Positions 50,048 through 57,504 of a DNA stretch of 64,000 nt are shown here, piece by piece; the first letter of the stretch is position 1, and every line of letters begins with the position of its first letter. The notes under the pieces were generated by a model. That model was not told where the DNA came from, ran no database searches, and saw only the letters and a list, made by a program, of their open reading frames with translations. A program made the translations under genes and the position numbers. Origin of the DNA: Methylotenera_A sp040079935 (GTDB taxonomy: Bacteria > Pseudomonadota > Gammaproteobacteria > Burkholderiales > Methylophilaceae); contig JBEBJI010000007.1 of the NCBI GenBank assembly GCA_040079935.1, forward strand, positions 20,733 to 84,732, read 5' to 3'.

Positions 50048-50872
50048 ATGAATCAAAATCTCGAATTTAATCTATCACAAGCTCTCTTATCGACGGTATC
50101 TATTGCGCTCGCGGCAGGTGATGTTTTAAGAGAAGGCTTTTCCAGTTTGGCAATTGAAACACAATTTAAAACCAGTAGCATTGATCCTGTCACAAAGTAC
50201 GATCTAGCAAGCGAAAAGATTATCGTAGATAGCTTAAGAAAACTGTTTCCTTCGCACCATATAATCGGCGAAGAAGGGGGAGATTACCAGCCCAAAATCA
50301 AGAAACTTGCAGAAAGAAACTATACTTGGCATATAGATCCGCTTGATGGGACAGTAAATTTTTCTCATAAATTACCAATGTTTTGCGTCTCGATAGGGCT
50401 TTTGATTGATGATGTTCCATCCTTGGGTGTCATCTACAACCCAGTAACCGATGAAATGTTTGCTGCTGCCACTGATATAGGCGCAACTCTAAACGGAGAG
50501 CCAATTCATGTGTCACAAATTTCATCTGTAAGAGATGCCCTCTTAATAACTGGTTTTTCTTATGACACACATACAAATGACAGCAATATAAATAATTTTA
50601 TCGCTTTTCAAAGAAAAGCTCAGGCTACTAGGCGTATAGGATCCTCAGCATTAAATCTGTGCTACACAGCAACTGGGCAACTAGATGGTTACTGGGAAAT
50701 GCAAGTAAAGTCTCATGATGTAGCAGCAGGTATTGTCCTAGTTAGAGAAGCTGGCGGCACAGTGACGGATTTTGATGGTAAAGACGATACATTTGATTCT
50801 GGACTAATCGTGGCTAGCAATGGCCTAATTCACCAAGAGATGTTGAATATAATCAAGATTACTAATGATTAA
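50048..50872 (+). CDS. Inositol monophosphatase family protein
   Basis: 274 aa. Metal-binding GEEGGDY and IDPLDGTVNFSHKLPMFCVS, and the C-terminal KSHDVAAGIVLVREAGG (the usual PWDxAAG reads SHDVAAG). It dephosphorylates inositol-phosphate or a related sugar phosphate; SuhB-like antitermination roles are also known in the family. Last gene before the element border. Confidence 0.9.
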   Translation: MNQNLEFNLSQALLSTVSIALAAGDVLREGFSSLAIETQFKTSSIDPVTKYDLASEKIIVDSLRKLFPSHHIIGEEGGDYQPKIKKLAERNYTWHIDPLDGTVNFSHKLPMFCVSIGLLIDDVPSLGVIYNPVTDEMFAAATDIGATLNGEPIHVSQISSVRDALLITGFSYDTHTNDSNINNFIAFQRKAQATRRIGSSALNLCYTATGQLDGYWEMQVKSHDVAAGIVLVREAGGTVTDFDGKDDTFDSGLIVASNGLIHQEMLNIIKITND

Positions 50873-50953
50873 CTGATGGCTTATAAATTAGTAGCTCCTA
50901 GCTAAAAAACACAAGTATTAGAAGAGAACAAATCTAATTAATTTAGAAGCAAT

Positions 50954-51130
50954 TTAGATGATAGCGGCAGATCTTGCTTTGTACAAAGGTTCTGAAACCG
51001 TTGGCGGCAATGAGCGCTTGCAGTAACTTGGCCAGAGATGCTTCCAAACGACTGGAATTGGCCGATTTTTGCCCCATAACTTATCAATTAGATTGCCATA
51101 AAGCGGACTATTAGAAACTAAAATCGACAT
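50954..51130 (-). CDS. Possible 58-aa ORF in an otherwise gene-free stretch
   Basis: Open frame MSILVSNSPLYGNLIDKLWG... of 58 residues with several Trp and Pro, no clear RBS and no recognised family. It is the only feature seen in 50873-51361; the remainder is AT-rich, and I see no tRNA 3' end that could serve as an attachment site. Could be chance. Confidence 0.15.
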   Translation of the reverse strand: MSILVSNSPLYGNLIDKLWGKNRPIPVVWKHLWPSYCKRSLPPTVSEPLYKARSAAII

Positions 51131-51361
51131 TATTTTACGAGATTTAACTACTTTGTAGCATTACCCTAAATTTTGTCAATACACAAAACTTTACGAATAC
51201 CCTATATTTTGAAGTTTTTATAGAGGCTGTCTCTGAAAACGAAAAAAATCGTCCACCTTAGTAGCTAAAACCTAAAAGCAACCGTTGCTCACTTGTAAAA
51301 AATATGCATGTATTTATAACGAAATTTTGTTCCGTAAATAGATATTTTTAGGGAATTTAGA

Positions 51362-52414
51362 CTATCTGGTTGGGCTTACTTTTTGCCCGCGACGTTGCCT
51401 AACATATTGCTCTGTCATAGCCATGGAGCTATGACCTAATTGTAGTTGAGCATCACGCATTGTTTCACTTTCTGCTTTATCACTCGCTGCTTTGGCTCTT
51501 AAGTCTCTAAACTGAAAATGTTTAACATCTTTTGCTATTGCGGGGTTTTGTTTAATGGCTTTATCCCGTGCTTTATCAAATCTAAGTCTTAATGCATTTT
51601 GACTAATCGGTCTGCCTGTTTCGGTGCATATCAATTGCGAAGTACGCACTTTGTGCGCTTGCTTGTTTTTCAGTATGCGCTCTAAGAGTGAATTCAATTC
51701 TCCAGTAACGCTAATGCGTAGCTTAGCATTGGTTTTGCCTTGCTGAACTAGCAGAATTTTGTCTTGGATGTCTGCCTCACTCATCGCGATAACGTCAGCA
51801 GGACGTTGCCCAGTCAAATAAGCTAAATCCAGCGCGTCTTTAAGAGGCTGGCTTGCCACTTGATAAATTGCATCATAGATATTATCTTCGACGTAAACAT
51901 CTCGACCTTCTTCGGTGTAACCCTTGATGCCTTGACATGGATTAACAGTATCTAATGCACCCCAATCACGTGCAATGTTAAATAGGTGAGAAAGCAAAGA
52001 CTTTTCACGGTTGGCACGTACCGTACTTTTTTTACCGTTATCCGTGCGCCAATTCATATATTGCCTGATATGTATCGGCCTAATTTCTGTGATTGGTGCA
52101 GGTGGGTTGTTAAAAAATGCAATTAAATTTTGCATTTCTCGTACGTTGTCGATTTGTGTGCGTGCTGCTTTAGTGGGTACAATTTCGAGCAAATAGCGAT
52201 CAGCAATATCTTTAAAGTAAATCAGTGGCGTGGTTTTTTTGCCTTCTAACTCAGACCACCTTCGGATGGCCTCAACATAAACTTTACCTAGTGAAATTTC
52301 TTTGCGTGGCTTGCCGCCAGTATCGTAGTAATAATAGGTAATCTCGCCGCGTATGCGTGCACGCATGTGTGGAGGTAAATTCGCATGAACTGTTGGCTTA
52401 CGACCCCGAGCCAC
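51362..52414 (-). CDS. int: Tyrosine-type site-specific integrase
   Basis: 350 aa. C-terminal catalytic domain with the first Arg in YLTGQRPADVIAMS, box II QFRDLRAKAASD and LGHSSMAMTEQYVRQ carrying the H and the nucleophile Tyr. The N-terminal ~60 residues include an AT-hook-like/MRR start and a DNA-binding arm domain; the SAM-like core is ~75-160. Starts 3 bp after the stop of the DUF4224 gene. Its 3' end is nearly identical to the remnant beside tRNA-Lys at 30299. Confidence 0.93.
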   Translation of the reverse strand: MARGRKPTVHANLPPHMRARIRGEITYYYYDTGGKPRKEISLGKVYVEAIRRWSELEGKKTTPLIYFKDIADRYLLEIVPTKAARTQIDNVREMQNLIAFFNNPPAPITEIRPIHIRQYMNWRTDNGKKSTVRANREKSLLSHLFNIARDWGALDTVNPCQGIKGYTEEGRDVYVEDNIYDAIYQVASQPLKDALDLAYLTGQRPADVIAMSEADIQDKILLVQQGKTNAKLRISVTGELNSLLERILKNKQAHKVRTSQLICTETGRPISQNALRLRFDKARDKAIKQNPAIAKDVKHFQFRDLRAKAASDKAESETMRDAQLQLGHSSMAMTEQYVRQRRGQKVSPTR

Positions 52415-52417
52415 GGT

Positions 52418-52621
52418 TTAAGCTGCCATTAGATTGGACTGCCAGCCTGTTTTAATTGGCTCAGCTTTTAATCCATTAATGTAGGCGATGGTCACCAAAG
52501 GTTCGCCCCTCACATTCACGCGGTAAGGGATATTCATGATGGATAGTTGAGCGCATTGCTTTGCCTTACGGGCATAGCCAGTCAATTGAATTAAGTCTGT
52601 TTGCGCCAAAAATAAGCTCAT
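52418..52621 (-). CDS. DUF4224 (excisionase-type) small protein
   Basis: 67 aa. The pattern FLAQTDLIQLTGYARKAKQC and IPYRVNVRGEPLV matches DUF4224, a winged-helix-like family that sits next to phage/ICE integrases and probably directs recombination. The start lies ~90 bp downstream of the 52712 operator, so it and int form a repressor-controlled operon. Confidence 0.7.
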   Translation of the reverse strand: MSLFLAQTDLIQLTGYARKAKQCAQLSIMNIPYRVNVRGEPLVTIAYINGLKAEPIKTGWQSNLMAA

Positions 52622-52711
52622 TACGGCAGCATGAGTGTCAAAGAATAGGCTATGTGTGATTGCATACTGTGACCAAGCTATGGTTTAAGTTAATCAAATG
52701 AGCTTGTATTA

Positions 52712-52749
52712 TTAGATATATCTAATAATTATGCAATAGATATGCCTAA
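52712..52749. promoter_or_regulatory. Repressor operator pair upstream of DUF4224-int
   Basis: TTAGATATATCTAA (52712-52725), itself inside a 22-bp perfect palindrome (52708-52729), and a degenerate second copy ATAGATATGCCTAA (52736-52749). The same 14-mer occurs upstream of the par operon. The adjacent XRE repressor is the likely binder. Confidence 0.75.
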
Positions 52750-52853
52750 TTTATAATTAAATATACGTACATTTTATTAGGTGGTAGGTATAAATCTGTT
52801 TGATGGTCTTTATCGGACTATTCAGTAACGATTTGGTGACGGGGTGCAATATC

Positions 52854-52876
52854 GTAAGCGGGGCGCTTACTTTTTT
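52854..52876 (+). terminator. Orphan rho-independent terminator
   Basis: Perfect 7-bp stem GTAAGCG-ggg-CGCTTAC directly followed by TTTTTT. No plus-strand gene precedes it; the nearest possible promoter is AT-rich sequence with a TATAAT at 52752-52757 next to the repressor operator. It may end a short regulatory RNA of ~100 nt in the 52622-52983 gap. Confidence 0.75.
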
Positions 52877-52983
52877 AGAATTGCTGCTAAGGGTAATTAA
52901 CTAAGTTGTATTCGCTAGGACTTTACTGATCAGAGTCTGATTCTCCAAAATCCAATTCCAATTGAATGCACAATTTAATAATG

Positions 52984-53346
52984 TTATTGACCTGAGGTGG
53001 TATTTTTCTTAACGGTTTCGACGAATTCCTTAATATCAGCAATCCTTCTAATCGCTTCGTCTACCGCAAACTCAGGTAACTCAGCAGCCAACTGAGTTAG
53101 CACCTTTCTTTTGTAAGTATCATTTTTAACTTCATCCATGCTGCCTTTGCCGAGGAACAGCCATTCTTGTGTTACGCCTAAAAACTCACACACCGCAATC
53201 CCATGTTCCGCGCTCATGGATTTTGATTTTGATGATAACCAAGCACTTACAGACGGTGCTTTTATACCCACGTGTTTCGCAAGCGCGAGTTTAGTCACCG
53301 CTCTCATTTCAATTGCATATTTTAATCTAGTTTGCCATGTATCCAT
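52984..53346 (-). CDS. XRE-family (cI/C2-like) repressor
   Basis: 120 aa. Helix-turn-helix at ~15-70 (VTKLALAKHVGIKAPSVSAW, then LGVTQEWLFLG) typical of phage-type repressors with a short C-terminal helical dimerisation part and no LexA/RecA-cleavage domain. Divergent from parA with shared operators in between. It likely controls excision and transfer genes of the element. Confidence 0.88.
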   Translation of the reverse strand: MDTWQTRLKYAIEMRAVTKLALAKHVGIKAPSVSAWLSSKSKSMSAEHGIAVCEFLGVTQEWLFLGKGSMDEVKNDTYKRKVLTQLAAELPEFAVDEAIRRIADIKEFVETVKKNTTSGQ

Positions 53347-53371
53347 AAATTAGATTTAACTACAATTTATA

Positions 53372-53422
53372 TTAGATATATCTATTTATTTGCTTGACAC
53401 TATTATTAGATATATCTAAACT
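53372..53422. promoter_or_regulatory. Divergent operators and promoter upstream of the par-tra operon
   Basis: Two repressor sites, TTAGATATATCTAT (53372-53385) and TTAGATATATCTAA (53406-53419), bracket a -35 TTGACA (53394-53399) followed, 17 bp later, by TAAACT (53417-53422). The second operator covers the spacer and -10, so bound repressor would block parA transcription. The first lies over the repressor's own promoter region. Confidence 0.75.
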
Positions 53423-53461
53423 ATACGCCATGAATCAACAAAAAACAGCATCTATTTAATC

Positions 53462-54337
53462 ATGAAAATCCTCTATATAGGCGTACAAAAAGGTGGGGTC
53501 GGTAAGTCGACCAATACCTGTCAGCTTGCCCTCTATGCCAGAAACTTAGGCTACCGTGTTCTGGTGATTGATTTTGATGATCAAGGGAACACCACTAAGT
53601 TCTTCAAACGCAATGGTGAGGCTGTTCCTCTTGCCAAAACCGTGACTGAGGTCATATTTCAAACTACTGACATCTTTGATATTAATGTTGGCAGTAGCGG
53701 GTTCAATATTTTAAAAGCCGATGGGCAATTTAATAATATCTTGGTTGAGCAAGCTCGCGTAAAAGTTCAGCATGAAGGCGAGCTCACAGAAAAGTCATCT
53801 ATTGCACACCAACACTTTGCCAACTTCTTAACCAGTGTAGATGCACATTATGATCTCTGTATTATCGATGGGCCACCCTCGTTGGATATACGCGTCACCA
53901 TCGCGCTCACCTTAGCAGATGCGGTATTAAGCCCAATCCAGTTATCGCAAGAAAGCATTGAAGGCATGAGTGCGACGCTATATGGGCAGCGCGGCGTGCT
54001 TAACATTAAAACGGTATTTAACGCTAAGCTCAATTTCTTAGGTTTTTTACCTAACATGGTAGAGGCTACCGATAAACACCGAGAAGCATTAACCGAATTA
54101 GGCGAACGAATTGGCGAGCACTTTTTAACCGATAACGAGGGCAGGATTTTGTTAATGCCGCTACGTCAGGCAGTACGCGAATGTCAAAAAGAAGGTATCA
54201 CCATCGCCCAACTGGCTAAAACCAACACCATGGCCAGAAGCACTTGGGCAAGTATGCGTAAGATATTTGATATTGTGTTAGCGCGACTACAGCTTGAAGT
54301 AGATGTTGAAACTACTAATGTAGAGGCAATAGCTTAG
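53462..54337 (+). CDS. parA: ParA-family partition ATPase
   Basis: 291 aa. Deviant Walker A KGGVGKST (residues 10-17), Walker A' VIDFDDQGNTT and Walker B DLCIIDGPPSL. Segregates or stabilises the element with ParB. It lacks the N-terminal HTH of type Ia ParA, so regulation is left to the XRE repressor. Follows the repressor-controlled promoter and precedes parB by 5 bp. Confidence 0.93.
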   Translation: MKILYIGVQKGGVGKSTNTCQLALYARNLGYRVLVIDFDDQGNTTKFFKRNGEAVPLAKTVTEVIFQTTDIFDINVGSSGFNILKADGQFNNILVEQARVKVQHEGELTEKSSIAHQHFANFLTSVDAHYDLCIIDGPPSLDIRVTIALTLADAVLSPIQLSQESIEGMSATLYGQRGVLNIKTVFNAKLNFLGFLPNMVEATDKHREALTELGERIGEHFLTDNEGRILLMPLRQAVRECQKEGITIAQLAKTNTMARSTWASMRKIFDIVLARLQLEVDVETTNVEAIA

Positions 54338-54342
54338 TCACA

Positions 54343-55368
54343 ATGATAGCTAACATCAAAAAGTCGGTATTTAACCTAGAAATGCTAGATGCTGTTAAGC
54401 GTGAAGCTACTTCCGCACCTGCAATACTGGATAACCAAGTTGGTGTGGTACTGGCGATACCACTGAATCAAATCATCGAAGATGAACATCAGCCACGCAA
54501 AGATTTCAATGATGAAAACTGGCAAGATTTTGTCAGTGACGTAAAACGTAGAGGCATACAAACACCGATACACGTGCGTCCAGCAGTGGATGGTATTTAT
54601 ACCATCATCCACGGTGCCAGACGCTACCGCGCTTCACTAGAGGTCGGATTAAGTACGATAACAGCCATTACTGAAACGAATGCAAGCGCGTTTGATGATT
54701 ACAGCCAAGTACTTGAAAACACCAAGCGAGCCAACATGGCGGCCATGGATATTGCGCATTTTATACAAAAACGCATTGCAGCAGGCGATAGTAAAAGCAA
54801 CATAGCTGAAAAGCTATCAGAGAATGCCAATTATGTGACTTATCACTTAGCATTGTTAGACATGCCTGAAATGATTGCTGAGGCTTATAGCCAAGGAAAA
54901 ATCAAAGGCGCGCAGCTTATTTACAGGCTAATCAATTTATACAAAGACGCGCCAGTACTGGCGGAATCGCTTATCAATAGCAACGAAGAAATCACCAATG
55001 CATTGATATTGAAAGCCCGCAAAACAGAGGCAGCTACCGATACAAACAATGCTCCACAAGATGTTGATACTACAGATACTGCACTCGTCTCGGTCGCCAC
55101 TCAAGTTTTACCCTATCACAACCCAGCGAATGAAGAACTGTCCACGGCTAAACGCACTGACCTGACTAAAACAGAACCTAGCAAAATCAAAAAACCGTTA
55201 TTACTAGGCTTCTACCAAGATCATCAACCCTGCATGGTACTGCTGCATCACAAACCAACAACGGCTGGCTTTATACACATTAAGCTCGAACTCACGGGTG
55301 AATGCTTAGAAGTGCCTGCTGAAGCGATTAAGCTTAACCTGCTGACCGAAGCGCTAGGCAAGGAATAA
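54343..55368 (+). CDS. parB: ParB-family partition protein
   Basis: 341 aa. N-terminal ParB/Sulfiredoxin domain with DEHQPRKDFND and GARRYRASLEVG (the CTP-site GxRR motif), central HTH (SKSNIAEKLSENANYVTYHL) and a distinct C-terminal domain. Binds parS-like sites, none of which I could identify. Coupled to parA; a virB1 gene follows after 6 bp. Confidence 0.9.
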   Translation: MIANIKKSVFNLEMLDAVKREATSAPAILDNQVGVVLAIPLNQIIEDEHQPRKDFNDENWQDFVSDVKRRGIQTPIHVRPAVDGIYTIIHGARRYRASLEVGLSTITAITETNASAFDDYSQVLENTKRANMAAMDIAHFIQKRIAAGDSKSNIAEKLSENANYVTYHLALLDMPEMIAEAYSQGKIKGAQLIYRLINLYKDAPVLAESLINSNEEITNALILKARKTEAATDTNNAPQDVDTTDTALVSVATQVLPYHNPANEELSTAKRTDLTKTEPSKIKKPLLLGFYQDHQPCMVLLHHKPTTAGFIHIKLELTGECLEVPAEAIKLNLLTEALGKE

Positions 55369-55374
55369 GGCGCA

Positions 55375-55902
55375 GTGATACTAGATACCATCACTATTCA
55401 ACAATGTGCGCCCATGGTGGATCAGCAGTTAATGATGCGTGTCATAAACGTAGAGTCTAGCCACAATCCATACGCAATTGGCGTAGTGAATGCGCACTTG
55501 CAACGTCAACCGCAAAACCTTACTGAAGCCAAAGCCACTGCCCATTTTTTAGAAAATGCAGGCTATAACTATTCGGTAGGATTGGCACAAATAAACCGTA
55601 GTAACTTTAGTCGTTTTAACCTTAATTTCGATAATGTATTTGATGCTTGTACCAACTTAAACGCGGGCGGCCAAATACTCAGAGAATGTATCAATCGTGC
55701 AAGCGCACGAGGCTATCAAGCAGATGCTACGCATAGAGCTCTCTCTTGTTATTACTCTGGCCAACTTAATTCAGCAGTTGGCACGCAATACGCTAACAAG
55801 GTACTCGCAAGACTGAGCGTTAATAGCAGCCCTGCAAACAACAAGGCAATCCAAATAAGCGCCATTACCGCCGATAAGCCAGAAAATGCGGTGGTATTTT
55901 AA
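55375..55902 (+). CDS. virB1: VirB1-like lytic transglycosylase
   Basis: 175 aa. SLT-like motif with catalytic Glu in RVINVESSHNPYAIGV, then YSVGLAQINRSNFSRF and a late CYYSG. GTG start at 55375. No signal peptide is visible, as in several conjugative VirB1 proteins. Opens the peptidoglycan for the transfer channel. Confidence 0.87.
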   Translation: MILDTITIQQCAPMVDQQLMMRVINVESSHNPYAIGVVNAHLQRQPQNLTEAKATAHFLENAGYNYSVGLAQINRSNFSRFNLNFDNVFDACTNLNAGGQILRECINRASARGYQADATHRALSCYYSGQLNSAVGTQYANKVLARLSVNSSPANNKAIQISAITADKPENAVVF

Positions 55903-56002
55903 TGTGCCTAGTTTTCCGCAAAACTCACCCACAAGCTACAAAAAGGCAATGACATTACCTTGTATTTAAACATCCATTAAAAACAGACTAAAAGGATACA
56001 GC

Positions 56003-56308
56003 ATGCACCACGACAAAAATAATCACACACCGCGTCAGATAGGCAGTCGCATCACCATTACCGCAACTAGCATTTTATTGACTACACATGCTTATGCAGC
56101 CGCAGGCGGTGTTACACCTGGCGCAACCATCATCGATCAGGTGATCACATGGGCATCAGCCTTAGGATTGGCATATATGACACTCATGATCATGTGGACA
56201 GGCTATAAGTGCACCTCTGGCGGTGCAAGAATTCAAGATTATGGCAACTTGCTGTTAGGCGCCATTATGATTGGTAGTGCAGCAGCGATTGCACTTTTGT
56301 TTTTCTAA
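56003..56308 (+). CDS. virB2: VirB2-like pilin
   Basis: 101 aa. Long N-terminal leader (~1-34, ending LTTHAYAAAGG), then two hydrophobic helices (~43-65 and ~82-101) around a short polar loop, the VirB2/TrbC topology. Preceded by AAAGGA. First gene of the envelope part of the T4SS. Confidence 0.87.
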   Translation: MHHDKNNHTPRQIGSRITITATSILLTTHAYAAAGGVTPGATIIDQVITWASALGLAYMTLMIMWTGYKCTSGGARIQDYGNLLLGAIMIGSAAAIALLFF

Positions 56309-56310
56309 AC

Positions 56311-56622
56311 ATGAGCGACCTAATTTTCAAAGGTTGTACGCGCCCCAGTATGATATTTGGCGTGCCACTTGAGCCGCTTGCTTTCTCGTGCATCCCGCTA
56401 TTTGTCATTGGGATATGGGGAATGTGGCTCATGCCGATGCTTGGCGTCACAGTCTTGGCGATGATTATTCCAATTATCGTGACAATGCGACTTATTTCAA
56501 AGAGTGACGATCAACGTTTAATGCAGCATGTGCTCAGGCTAAAAATGAGTGCAAGGCATCGTAATAGCAAGTTTTGGGGTGCAAAAAGTGTTGCACCTAT
56601 GTGTTATAAAAAGCGTTCATAA
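56311..56622 (+). CDS. virB3: VirB3-like inner-membrane protein
   Basis: 103 aa. FKGCTRPSMIFGVPLEPLAF is the VirB3 N-terminal motif, followed by two membrane segments (~25-60). Two bases after virB2. Unusually it is not followed by virB4: an HTH gene and an iteron-like array intervene (56623-57430). Confidence 0.87.
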   Translation: MSDLIFKGCTRPSMIFGVPLEPLAFSCIPLFVIGIWGMWLMPMLGVTVLAMIIPIIVTMRLISKSDDQRLMQHVLRLKMSARHRNSKFWGAKSVAPMCYKKRS

Positions 56623-57261
56623 ATGACTGCCGTGGATAAAACATTAGCAGTCAACACGCAATGGTTTCATGTATTTAAATCCATGATAGATAGTGGCGAC
56701 CTTGCGAATATCAGTGGCTCTGCCCTTAAAGTGTATTTGGTTATTAAATCACACGCCAACTTTAATACTGGCGCCTCGTTCCCGTCTGAGCATACCTTGT
56801 CCGTGAAATCGGGTTTATCTATCTCGCAAGTAAAAAGAAATCTCGTGGAATTAAGACAATTATCCTACTTGTTAACTGAAAAAATTGGCAGAAAAAATCA
56901 CTATGTGTTACGAGAAAAGATTGTGCTAAGAGACCTATTTGACAACAACGTGGCAGAAGCATCTTGGGATTATATTCCGAACAAAGTCTCGGATATTGTC
57001 GATGACATCAAAAATTATGTGCATTCGGCACAGCAAATAGATGCCAAAGTGATTCACATTGAGAACTTGCAAATCAATATCAATCAGGTCAATGGCAATG
57101 GTGTTGTCATCAATAATCAGTCAAAAGGCATGGTGGATTTATCGAAATTCGATCAAAGCATGCAACATTTCATTAGAAAATTTGCAGAAAAGTCAGGCGT
57201 CATCATCAAAGAAAGCGCTGCTAACAATACGAATATTGACTCAGATAGGGTTCACCCGTGA
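56623..57261 (+). CDS. Helix-turn-helix (HTH_36-like) protein, possible replication initiator
   Basis: 212 aa, starting at the base after the virB3 stop. N-terminal winged-helix domain (~25-90; LANISGSALKVYLVIKSHAN, ASFPSEHTLSVKSGLSISQV), as in HTH_36 domains of plasmid Rep proteins. The rest has a helical/coiled segment with an Asn-rich QININQVNGNGVVINNQ stretch. Its last codons run into the first of five 33-bp-period repeats. A Rep-like initiator or autoregulator is the best reading, but a transcriptional regulator is equally possible. Confidence 0.65.
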   Translation: MTAVDKTLAVNTQWFHVFKSMIDSGDLANISGSALKVYLVIKSHANFNTGASFPSEHTLSVKSGLSISQVKRNLVELRQLSYLLTEKIGRKNHYVLREKIVLRDLFDNNVAEASWDYIPNKVSDIVDDIKNYVHSAQQIDAKVIHIENLQININQVNGNGVVINNQSKGMVDLSKFDQSMQHFIRKFAEKSGVIIKESAANNTNIDSDRVHP

Positions 57262-57430
57262 GCGGTATAAAACCAATAGGGCTCGTGCGTGAGCTGTTTT
57301 ACCCTGTGGGTAACTGCCACTTTATCCACAAGACAAAATGGATAGGGTGCATGTTTGAGCTGTGTATAACTCAAATAGGGTTCATCGGCGAACTATATCA
57401 ACCCCTAATAGGGTTCACCCATGCGCTACT
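57245..57430. repeat. Iteron-like array with a DnaA box (possible oriV)
   Basis: Five copies of a motif ATAGGGTTCA-CCCGTGAGCTGT-like begin at 57245, 57276, 57342, 57375 and 57408: spacings 31, 66, 33 and 33 bp, i.e. a 33-bp period with one slot skipped. In the skipped slot lies TTATCCACA (57322-57330), a perfect DnaA box, and a second TGTGGGTAA near 57306. This has the look of a plasmid iteron origin. Because 33 bp is 11 codons, a 79-aa frame also shows 11-residue repeats. Confidence 0.65.
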
Positions 57431-57504
57431 AAAAAGACTTTATATATTAAAAGCTTTTAAAAAGAACTCACAGAAAACGATAACGACAACGAGATGATAA
57501 AACT

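Noticed and set aside
51130..51361. Attachment site near the intact integrase
   Set aside because: Looked for a copy of the tRNA-Lys 3' end or another tRNA between 50.9 and 51.36 kb and found none.
57258..57497. 79-codon ORF with 11-residue repeats (IGFIGELYQP-like)
   Set aside because: The repeats follow from the 33-bp-period DNA array; the array with its DnaA box is better explained as iterons than as a coding gene.
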